From assembly GCA_964481755.1 (NCBI GenBank), contig CAYZVH010000153.1, forward strand, positions 1 to 7,162: 7,162 nucleotides of DNA, given 5' to 3'. A program made the translations under genes and the position numbers. This DNA comes from Phocaeicola_A sp964481755. Its GTDB lineage: Bacteria; Bacteroidota; Bacteroidia; Bacteroidales; Bacteroidaceae. Positions 1 to 5,128 of the stretch are shown here, one piece after another (position 1 is the first letter of the stretch; each line of letters opens with the position of its first letter). The notes below the pieces were generated by a model. The model did not search any database, was not told the DNA's origin, and worked only from the letters and a program-made list of their open reading frames with translations.

Positions 1-185
1 TTTGGAGGGAAAGGGAAAGGAAGGAGTCGCGGTAGTCCGTTCGTCCTTCCGTCCCACAGCCTTGGCGTTCCCGTTGGTCCGCAGTCTCAGTCTTCGCGGC
101 TTGGGTCGATTCGGCTTTGGAGGGAAAGGGAAAGGAAGGAGTCGCGGTAGTCCGTTCGTCCTTCCGTCCCGCAGCCTTGGCGTTT
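1..185. repeat. 115-bp-period tandem duplication at the 3' end of the DUF3987-like gene
   Basis: Bases 1-69 and 116-184 are the same sequence with one difference (A at 56, G at 171), so the period is 115 bp. The first copy is cut by the window edge, so more copies may lie outside. Each copy starts with a polypurine run (GGAGGGAAAGGGAAAGGAAGG). The spacer between the cores (about 84-102) also matches bases 198-216, inside the C-terminal codons of the neighbouring gene, at 15 of 19 positions. This suggests the unit arose by duplication of the gene's own tail. The period is not a multiple of three, so it is not a clean in-frame protein repeat. Confidence 0.9.
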
Positions 186-1576
186 CACTCGTCGGAGGGC
201 TCAATCTCGGCGGCTTTCTTCGCCTTGGCCTTCTGCGCCTTCTTGGGCGAGGAGGCGCGGTTCACCAGGTCGAGGTACAGCTGCGTCTTGGCGTAGAGCT
301 TCGTGCCGCTGTCGTAGGTGATGTAGCCGCGGCTCTTCCACAGACTGATTTGTCTCTTGGCTCGGGTTTTGCCCTTGCCGAGCTCCACTCGCAGAGCCAT
401 CAGCTGCTCCACGGTGAAGGTGTCGTCCAGCAGGTCGAGCATGTTCTGGGGGCCTCGTTTCAGCGTTCCTTCCTCGTCGTCCTCGTCCTCGTCGTGGTAG
501 TTGAACAGCAGCTTGCCGAAGACGCGCACCTTTGACCAGAGGTCGAAGTAGCAGAACCATTCGACGAAGTCGCCTATGGACTTGGTCCACTCCTGCCCGT
601 TGAGGGCCCACAGCACCACGCCTTTCTTCCACGCGGCGAAGATGCTGCGGTGGGAGAGCTCGAACAGCGTGTCGTCGTCCGCCAGGTCGGCGATGCTTGC
701 CATCTCCTTTGCCAGCTGGTTGGCCACCTTGTTGAGCTGGGGAATCACGTAGTCGCCGTGGCAATGGTCCAGTCGGGCGAGATACTCCTGGAGCTGCGCC
801 TTGAACTCGTCGCTGTAGGTGCCTTGCTGAGGGATGCGTCCGACGCGCTCGCCTCGGGGGATGAAGGCGAAGGGGATGCGCCCGAAGAATCCGTTGGTGA
901 GGTCCTTTCGGTAGAACGCCCGCGCGGCGTCGGGTGTGGAGGAGAAGGTGATGTTGACCCGCATCGTGGGGTTTCCCGTCACTCCCTCGGCTGTGGCACG
1001 CAGGGCACCGGCTCGCTGGCAGTCGTAGATGTTGCGCACCATTTGGCTCACTTTCCGGTGGCTGCCGAACATGGTGTCGGCCATCTCCACCTCGGGCAGG
1101 TTGAGGTACTGCGTCAGTCCGCCTTGGTTCTCCAGGACCATGGCGTTCTGGAGGAAGGCAGGGTTTGTGAGGTCGGCGGGAGGGAACCAGAAGCAGACTT
1201 CGGGTCGCTCGGGCTTCTCTTTGTTGGCTCCGCGGGTCTTCATTTGGCGTTGCCATTCGCTGAGTTTCTGGTATTCCAGCGTGTCGTGTTCACGCGCAGG
1301 TTCCATTATTGCCTCAATAAGGTGAGTCAATTGCCCTTTGCCGATGCCCGATGAGCCTATCAAGTGACCCATTTGGCCGCACATTTCGTAGTATTTGTTG
1401 TCCGAATACTTTGCCTTCATACCCGCGAGTCGGGCTGATACGGCGGGCAAAGCCATAGGAACAAGCGCTTGTTTCATCTCTTTCGAGGCCTTTGAGAGGA
1501 GGAATTTGATGAATTCTGTGCCCTTTGAGGGGCGAGGCATCGTAGGTGCGATGCATGAAAATATATTGTATCTCAT
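185..1576 (-). CDS. DUF3987-like P-loop protein (primase/helicase-associated C-terminal half)
   Basis: 463 residues. Residues 74-81 read GSSGIGKG, a Walker A-like loop. They follow a helical stretch with ALPAVSARLAG, and the middle part (about 125-245) continues in the style of Bacteroidota DUF3987 proteins, which are usually fused behind a BT4734/VirE-N primase-like domain. That N-terminal domain is absent here. An acidic patch (HDEDEDDEEG, 361-370) precedes a likely winged-helix segment (about 386-430, FTVEQLMALR then SLWKSRGYIT), and the protein ends in a Lys/Ala-rich tail (444-456). The first ATG is at 1576; the ATG at 1540 (MPRPSKGTEF) is an equally good start because no ribosome-binding site distinguishes them. 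A role in replication or mobilisation of an accessory element is inference. The family assignment rests on recognised sequence style, and nothing next to it (no HU, amidase or integrase) confirms it. Confidence 0.7.
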   Translation of the reverse strand: MRYNIFSCIAPTMPRPSKGTEFIKFLLSKASKEMKQALVPMALPAVSARLAGMKAKYSDNKYYEMCGQMGHLIGSSGIGKGQLTHLIEAIMEPAREHDTLEYQKLSEWQRQMKTRGANKEKPERPEVCFWFPPADLTNPAFLQNAMVLENQGGLTQYLNLPEVEMADTMFGSHRKVSQMVRNIYDCQRAGALRATAEGVTGNPTMRVNITFSSTPDAARAFYRKDLTNGFFGRIPFAFIPRGERVGRIPQQGTYSDEFKAQLQEYLARLDHCHGDYVIPQLNKVANQLAKEMASIADLADDDTLFELSHRSIFAAWKKGVVLWALNGQEWTKSIGDFVEWFCYFDLWSKVRVFGKLLFNYHDEDEDDEEGTLKRGPQNMLDLLDDTFTVEQLMALRVELGKGKTRAKRQISLWKSRGYITYDSGTKLYAKTQLYLDLVNRASSPKKAQKAKAKKAAEIEPSDE

Positions 1577-1651
1577 TATATTTCAATACTTTAAATGATT
1601 AGTGAATTAGTTTTCTTTCGCTGATTGGTTTCAGTTTCAGTTTTCAGTTTA

Positions 1652-1902
1652 TTTTCAAAAGGCATTCAACCCTTGCTCTTTTCTCTTCTTATATTATATA
1701 TCTTATTAANNNNNNNNNNTGAAACCCTTCGAGCCACTGGAATGGAACTTTAAGCGAACGTATTTCGTTGCTTTATAGAGAGTTAAGTCTAACACTACAT
1801 TGTACTGACAAGAAGATTGGAATCGGTTTCGGATTTCAGTTGACTTTTCAAAGGTCACTCGACCCTTGCTCTTCTCTCTTCTTATATTATATATATTATT
1901 AA
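1652..1902. repeat. Two copies of a ~58-bp A+T-rich direct repeat, 193 bp apart
   Basis: Bases 1652-1709 and 1845-1902 align without gaps with 6 mismatches in 58. Both contain the run CCCTTGCTCTT followed by a CTCTTCTTATATTATATAT tract. Weaker similarity (TTTCAG-type repeats) continues some 20 bases to the left of each copy. The left copy stops exactly at the N gap; the right copy runs on into TAATCAATAAG. The repeat may carry promoters for the divergent genes, or may simply have caused the assembly break. Confidence 0.8.
1710..1719. other. Assembly gap (10 N)
   Basis: Ten Ns directly abut the left copy of the A+T-rich repeat. The true distance between the flanks is unknown, and the join could be wrong because it sits at a repeat. 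Confidence 0.99.
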
Positions 1903-2044
1903 TAATCAATAAGTTATAATATAAGAGAGAGGGTAGAACAGCGAGTGCTTATACCTTTTTATTTTTAATTGAATACCGAATCTGAAACCACTGGCTGTTC
2001 ATCGTACTCTTCCCGCTGAGGCAGTGGCTTCTTCTCTCCAAGGC

Positions 2045-2076
2045 CTTGTGCGTTTCACCGATTATCCCTACCTTTG
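2045..2076 (+). promoter_or_regulatory. Bacteroidota-type promoter candidate for the acyltransferase
   Basis: TACCTTTG at 2069-2076 fits the Bacteroidota -7 element TAnnTTTG exactly. CTTG at 2045-2048, 20 bp upstream, is one mismatch from the -33 TTTG. A transcript starting near 2083 would leave a leader of about 58 nt before the ATG at 2141. It would include a small hairpin at its 5' end (CCGGC-ATT-GCCGG, 2088-2100). The promoter lies inside the longer open frame that begins at 2024, which argues against that upstream start. Confidence 0.5.
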
Positions 2077-2140
2077 CCCCTCGAACGCCGGCATTGCCGG
2101 GAAAGACAAAACAATAACACGTAACGAAAGACAACTCTTT

Positions 2141-3274
2141 ATGGAACAGACAACCTCAGACCAGCGCGGCGAACGCCTGGTGTTCATCGACTACATCCGC
2201 GTGGTGGCGTGCCTCATGGTGATGATGGTGCACGCCGCCGAGAACTTCTATGTGACAGGACTGCCCTGCCTGGGCGAGAACATGACCCTCGTGCCCAACG
2301 AGGCCAACCGCCTGTGGATTCCCCTGTGGAACGGCGGCCTCTCGCGCACCTGCGTGCCCCTGTTCATCATCGTCTCGGCCTTCCTGCTGGTGCCCATGAA
2401 GCCGGGTGTCGGCATGGGACAGTTCTACCGCCGCCGGTTCCTGCGCGTGTTGCCGCCCATGGCGGTCTTCATGGTGCTCTACTGTCTGCTGCCGCCGCTT
2501 TGGGGCGGGCTGTCGTGGGACGAGGCCACCGCGCAGCTGCTGCGTCTGCCCTTCAACTTCCCGCCTAATGCTTACCACCTGTGGTTCATGTATCCCCTCA
2601 TCTCGCTCTACCTCATCATCCCCGTCGTGTCGCCCTGGCTCGAGAAGGCCTCCGCGCGCGACGAGCTCACGTTCCTGGCCCTCTTCGCCCTCTCCACCTT
2701 CCTGCCCCTGCTCCACAAGCTCACGCCGCTGACTGAGGTGTGGGGCGAGTGCTGGTGGAACCACTACCACGCTCTGTGGTACTGTTCGGGCTACCTTGGC
2801 TACCTGGTGATGGCCCACTACATACGGTTCCACATCCGCTGGAGCGTGCCCCGGCGCCTTTGGGTGGGGGCTGTCTGCTTCCTGGTGGGAGGAGCCTTCA
2901 CCGCATGGTCCCACTGGGCCATGGGAGTGCCCGGCCGTCCCATCCACCTGGGGGTGCTGGAGTACGCCTGGGAGTTCTGCACGCCCAACGTGCTGCTCGC
3001 CTCCTTCGGCCTGTTCCTCCTGTTCACCTGCATCCGCCAGCGCCGCGCGCCTCGCCTGGTGACGGAGCTCAGCCGCCTCTCCTTCGGGATGTACCTGATG
3101 CACGTCTTCTTCATCACTCCCATAGCGCAGCACTTCGTCCACGGCGACCCCGCGAACCCGCTCGTGCCGGTGGCCCTGGCCATCCCCCTGAGCGCCCTGC
3201 TCTGCTTCGTCTGTTGCGCCCTGGTGACGAAGTTGCTCACACTGCTGCCCGGCAGCAAGTGGATTGTGGGGTAG
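2141..3274 (+). CDS. Integral-membrane acyltransferase, family 3 (WecH/OatA-like)
   Basis: 377 residues. Family 3 acyltransferases move acyl groups, usually acetyl from acetyl-CoA, across the inner membrane onto surface sugars or lipids. Hallmarks visible: an N-terminal IDYIR (16-20) entering the first membrane helix that carries H31, the likely catalytic His; LFIIVSAFLL (74-83); the basic YRRRFLRVLPP motif (96-106) containing the family RxxR; AYHLWFMYPL (144-153); and the C-terminal LSFGMYLMHVFF (313-324). About ten hydrophobic segments span the protein, and its length is normal for the family. I chose the ATG at 2141 (MEQTTSDQRG) over the in-frame ATG at 2024 because the family motif begins ~13 residues later and a promoter element lies between the two starts. 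No Shine-Dalgarno is seen, as is usual in Bacteroidota. It is a single gene with no polysaccharide genes in view, so its substrate is unknown. Confidence 0.88.
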   Translation: MEQTTSDQRGERLVFIDYIRVVACLMVMMVHAAENFYVTGLPCLGENMTLVPNEANRLWIPLWNGGLSRTCVPLFIIVSAFLLVPMKPGVGMGQFYRRRFLRVLPPMAVFMVLYCLLPPLWGGLSWDEATAQLLRLPFNFPPNAYHLWFMYPLISLYLIIPVVSPWLEKASARDELTFLALFALSTFLPLLHKLTPLTEVWGECWWNHYHALWYCSGYLGYLVMAHYIRFHIRWSVPRRLWVGAVCFLVGGAFTAWSHWAMGVPGRPIHLGVLEYAWEFCTPNVLLASFGLFLLFTCIRQRRAPRLVTELSRLSFGMYLMHVFFITPIAQHFVHGDPANPLVPVALAIPLSALLCFVCCALVTKLLTLLPGSKWIVG

Positions 3275-3309
3275 GGAGCGAGGCACGGACCTTTGACGCG
3301 GCTCCATGG

Positions 3310-3389
3310 GGGTCGGAACTATTCGCAATGATTCCGACCTTAAACAACGCCCGAAAGGTCGATTTTAAGAGGCCGAGAAGGCCTTTTAA
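3310..3389 (+). terminator. Pair of hairpins after the acyltransferase gene
   Basis: The first hairpin pairs GGTCGGAA (3311-3318) with TTCCGACC (3332-3339), with a further ATT/AAT pairing inside. The second pairs 3365-3374 with 3380-3389 (ten pairs, one G-U, loop GAGAA); its 3' arm contains a TTTT run. They lie 36 and 90 bases after the stop codon, so they could end transcription, although neither is followed by a long U tract. Both overlap the possible small ORF at 3328-3465, so at most one of the two readings is likely to matter. Confidence 0.35.
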
Positions 3390-3465
3390 CTATGGCGACG
3401 CGTTGGACTTTGATGCGCTGATGGACGCGATGCGCGCCTTGCAGGAACTGTTCAGGACGGTGTGA
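3328..3465 (+). CDS. Possible small protein, 45 residues
   Basis: ATG at 3328, TGA at 3463-3465. I do not recognise it. The protein begins MIPTLNNARK, has a basic middle (DFKRPRRPF, 12-20) and ends in a probable amphipathic helix (LDFDALMDAMRALQEL, 26-41), a composition compatible with a real small protein. Against it: the start codon lies within a hairpin, the same frame is open far upstream only because it shadows the acyltransferase gene, and no promoter of its own is visible. A 4-bp hairpin (GGCG-GTTT-CGCC, 3466-3477) follows the stop directly. Confidence 0.3.
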   Translation: MIPTLNNARKVDFKRPRRPFNYGDALDFDALMDAMRALQELFRTV

Positions 3466-3591
3466 GGCGGTTTCGCCAAAGAATGTGGCTTTACCATGGT
3501 CTCCCCAAAAAATGTTGCCCCTAAGAAACTTGCCCGTCCCCGATGAAAAAAAACGTGTTTGGGAAACCGTCGTAAGTCCAAAGAAAAGTGG

Positions 3592-3599
3592 TAACTTTG
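3592..3599 (+). promoter_or_regulatory. TAACTTTG, Bacteroidota -7 element candidate
   Basis: TAACTTTG matches TAnnTTTG exactly and is followed by CAG, a common context. The nearest TTTG upstream (3558-3561) is 30 bp away, too far for the usual ~20-bp spacing, so the -33 element is not convincing. If it is used, the transcript would begin just before the repeat array and carry the whole array in the leader of the lipoprotein gene. A second, weaker candidate (AATCTTTG, 3916-3923, one mismatch) lies downstream of the array. Confidence 0.45.
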
Positions 3600-3608
3600 C
3601 AGAATCCT

Positions 3609-3750
3609 GGGGAAATTAGGAACTTTAGAATGTTTGGATTCTAGGGAACCGGGAGCTTAAGGGAACCGGGAGCTTAAGGGAACCGGGAGCTTAAGGGAAC
3701 CGGGAGTTTAGGGGAATCGGGAACTTTAGAATGTTTGGATTCTAGGGGAA
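3609..3750 (+). repeat. 17-bp tandem array with ten GGG tracts, flanked by a 28-bp direct repeat
   Basis: The unit GGGAACCGGGAGCTTAA occurs three times exactly (3644-3660, 3661-3677, 3678-3694), followed by two variants (3695-3710, 3711-3728). This gives ten G3-G4 tracts separated by loops of 4, 7, 4, 7, 4, 7, 4, 6 and 4 bases, all within the canonical G3+N1-7 quadruplex rule on the plus strand. An identical 28-bp sequence, containing the inverted repeat TAGAAT-GTTTGG-ATTCTA, flanks the array at 3619-3646 and 3720-3747 (period 101). The second copy is 3 bases from the N gap, so the array is likely longer than shown. There are no spacers, so this is not a CRISPR. Confidence 0.92.
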
Positions 3751-3850
3751 NNNNNNNNNNNNNNNNNNNNNNNNNNNNNNNNNNNNNNNNNNNNNNNNNN
3801 NNNNNNNNNNNNNNNNNNNNNNNNNNNNNNNNNNNNNNNNNNNNNNNNNN
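3751..3850. other. Assembly gap (100 N)
   Basis: Exactly 100 Ns, a conventional placeholder for unknown length, sit inside the repeat array. The number of repeat units is therefore unknown. Confidence 0.99.
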
Positions 3851-3905
3851 GGACCTTAGGGAAACCGGACCTTAGAAGAGGCTGGGAACTTAAGGGAAAC
3901 CTCCG
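3851..3905 (+). repeat. Degenerate continuation of the G-rich repeat array
   Basis: After the gap, units such as GGACCTTAGGGAAACC (twice in part) and GGGAACTTAAGGGAAACC recall the 17-bp unit but are diverged and have fewer GGG tracts. This is consistent with the array spanning the gap and decaying at its edge. Confidence 0.6.
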
Positions 3906-3981
3906 AAGAACCTGCAATCTTTGCGACACCTGGAACCTTAGGAGAACTAAATAACGAAAACGACTAAAAACGAAAACGAAT

Positions 3982-4908
3982 ATGAACTCAAGACACTGTC
4001 TGCTCACCGCCACGGCCATCGTCGCCACGGCCATCGCCGCCGCCAGCTGCGGCAACGGGAAATCATCCACCGCCGCCACCGCCGGCGACTCCACCGCCGT
4101 CATCCCATCCTCCGACATCCACACCATCGACAGGGCCTCCAAGGCCGACACGCTACGTTACGACACCCTGTCGTGCCGCGTAAACTATCCGGGAGTGAAA
4201 TCCTCCATAGCCATCGACTTCCCCCGGGAGGACACCCAGATAGCCGCCACCGTGCGACAGTTCATCAACGCGCGGCTGGCGGACATGTATCTGCCCTACG
4301 TGTGCGTGTACGACGGCACTCCCGAGCGGGTGGAGTACAAGGGCGACCTCAGCGACCCGCAGACCATGATGCAGTTCTACGCGAACGGCAACGCCGAGTG
4401 GATGAAGAACGACCGCGCCGAGTCGGAGGTGGAAGGGGATATAGATTACGCACAACATGGGACGGTGCGCAAAGCCTACGAGGCCGACAAGTACATTGTC
4501 TACAACACCACCACCAGCACCTATCTGGGCGGAGCCCACGGCTCGTTCTGCTGCTACGGCTACGTCATCTCGAAGCTCACCGGCAAGGCGCTCACCCAGA
4601 CCGTGGACACCACCAAGGTGAAGCAACTGCAGCCCTACATCCGCAAGGGCGTCATCGAATACTTCCACGAGTGCGGCGAGACGGATGTGAACGCTAGCAA
4701 CCTCTTCGACAACCTCCTGCTGTCGGAAGAGCACGGCCACACCATACCCCTGCCCGCGAACACGCCTGCCTTCTCCGCCAAGGGCGTGGTCTTCACCTAC
4801 CAGCAGTACGAGATTGCCGCCTACTGCTACGGCCTGGTGAGCTTCACCGTCCCCTACGACGACATCAAACCCTACCTCGTGCCCGAGGCCAAGGCGCTGT
4901 TGGAGTGA
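3982..4908 (+). CDS. Lipoprotein with DUF4163/DUF3298 (RsiV-like) domain
   Basis: 308 residues. A signal peptide with a hydrophobic Ala-rich core ends at the lipobox A-A-S-C23 (the -3 position is Ala rather than the commoner Leu), followed by a Ser/Thr/Ala-rich linker to about residue 45. The DUF4163-like part covers roughly 60-180. The DUF3298 part includes YLGGAHG (181-187) and the C-terminal block VVFTYQQYEIAAYCYG leading to VPYDDIKPYL (about 269-299), both typical of the family. Such proteins are anchored in the envelope; RsiV in Bacillus binds lysozyme, but most Bacteroidota members have no known function and no sigma-factor gene lies beside this one. No acidic surface-export signal follows C23, so a periplasm-facing location is more likely. 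The start is fixed by the signal peptide. The leader holds a duplicated AACGAAAACGA (3953-3963, 3969-3979) instead of a Shine-Dalgarno, and the repeat array lies upstream. Confidence 0.85.
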   Translation: MNSRHCLLTATAIVATAIAAASCGNGKSSTAATAGDSTAVIPSSDIHTIDRASKADTLRYDTLSCRVNYPGVKSSIAIDFPREDTQIAATVRQFINARLADMYLPYVCVYDGTPERVEYKGDLSDPQTMMQFYANGNAEWMKNDRAESEVEGDIDYAQHGTVRKAYEADKYIVYNTTTSTYLGGAHGSFCCYGYVISKLTGKALTQTVDTTKVKQLQPYIRKGVIEYFHECGETDVNASNLFDNLLLSEEHGHTIPLPANTPAFSAKGVVFTYQQYEIAAYCYGLVSFTVPYDDIKPYLVPEAKALLE

Positions 4909-4909
4909 C

Positions 4910-4956
4910 GGCTTCCCGTGGGGGAGCCTAGGTAACGAAAAAGCGTCACGGAAGCC
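4910..4956 (+). other. Stem-loop just after the lipoprotein gene
   Basis: GGCTTCCCGTG (4910-4920) pairs with CACGGAAGCC (4947-4956) with one bulged C. The loop is 26 nt. It begins two bases after the stop codon. There is no U tract, so it may stabilise or process the 3' end rather than act as a classic terminator. Confidence 0.35.
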
Positions 4957-5070
4957 ATGGACCGCATCTACCACTCCGCGCTCTACAAGAAGCTCTCCAC
5001 CGAGAGCACCAAGTACTGGCACCTGGGCCCCGGAAAAGTGTATAAAAGCAAATGCGCCACGCCGTTGTGA
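4957..5070 (+). pseudogene. Short ORF, possible N-terminal gene remnant (37 aa)
   Basis: An ATG at 4957 opens a frame beginning MDRIYHSALYKKLSTESTKY and continuing WHLGPGKVYKSK. Composition and the Tyr/Lys-rich pattern look protein-like. It is preceded by GGTAACGAAAAAGCG, similar to the A-rich leader of the lipoprotein gene. After about 32 residues the frame enters the inverted repeat of the convergent terminator, and its TGA (5068-5070) lies in the hairpin loop. This looks like a gene whose 3' part has been lost, or a chance ORF. I do not recognise the family with certainty. Confidence 0.3.
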
Positions 5071-5088
5071 ATGAACGACTGTGGCGCA
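5041..5088 (-). terminator. Intrinsic terminator of the M20 dipeptidase gene
   Basis: TGCGCCAC (5053-5060) and GTGGCGCA (5081-5088) are perfect inverted repeats, with an additional CGTT/AACG pairing inside and a 7-nt loop. Read on the minus strand, the stem is followed by TTTGCTTTTATACACTTTT, a good U-rich tract. The hairpin starts 40 bases after the dipeptidase stop codon. On the plus strand no U tract follows, so it acts mainly for the minus-strand gene. Confidence 0.7.
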
Positions 5089-5128
5089 CGACTATGGCTT
5101 GTGTGTGGTGATTAGAATATCGTTCCTC

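Larger units (their letters stand above)
1577..2140. other. A+T-rich divergent intergenic spacer
   Basis: This 564-bp spacer separates the two divergent genes. Bases about 1577-1980 are strongly A+T-rich, in sharp contrast to the G+C-rich genes on both sides. It contains a diverged direct repeat, a 10-N gap, and on the right the promoter candidate of the acyltransferase. Short open frames here (for example 1706-1909 on the minus strand) run into the gap and show no recognisable protein features. I see no tRNA. Confidence 0.7.
3466..3981. other. Intergenic region with promoter element and repeat array
   Basis: There is no credible gene in these 516 bases. From left to right they hold ~125 bp of ordinary sequence with an A8 run, a TAACTTTG promoter element (3592-3599), the G-tract repeat array (3609-3750), the 100-N gap, degenerate continuation of the array (3851-3905), and an A-rich leader up to the lipoprotein start. 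Very short frames such as 3496-3546 have no supporting features. Confidence 0.75.

Noticed and set aside
650..1354. 234-residue plus-strand frame opposite the DUF3987-like gene
   Set aside because: Val/Gly/Leu/His-biased antisense frame without domain features; the minus-strand reading carries the Walker A loop.
1706..1909. 67-residue minus-strand frame between the A+T-rich repeats
   Set aside because: Runs through the N gap, has no motif, and its start lies in a repeat copy.
2024..2140. Longer acyltransferase starting at the ATG at 2024
   Set aside because: The extra 39 residues are not hydrophobic or family-like, and a promoter candidate lies within them; the ATG at 2141 places the first membrane helix at the usual distance.
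2156..3328. 390-residue minus-strand open frame opposite the acyltransferase
   Set aside because: Rich in His, Gln, Glu and Gly with no recognisable domain; a shadow of a G+C-rich gene.
3644..3728. CRISPR array
   Set aside because: The repeats are 17 bp and directly adjacent, without unique spacers, and no cas gene is present.
4153..5022. 289-residue minus-strand frame opposite the lipoprotein gene
   Set aside because: Antisense shadow; the plus strand has a signal peptide, lipobox and DUF3298 motifs.
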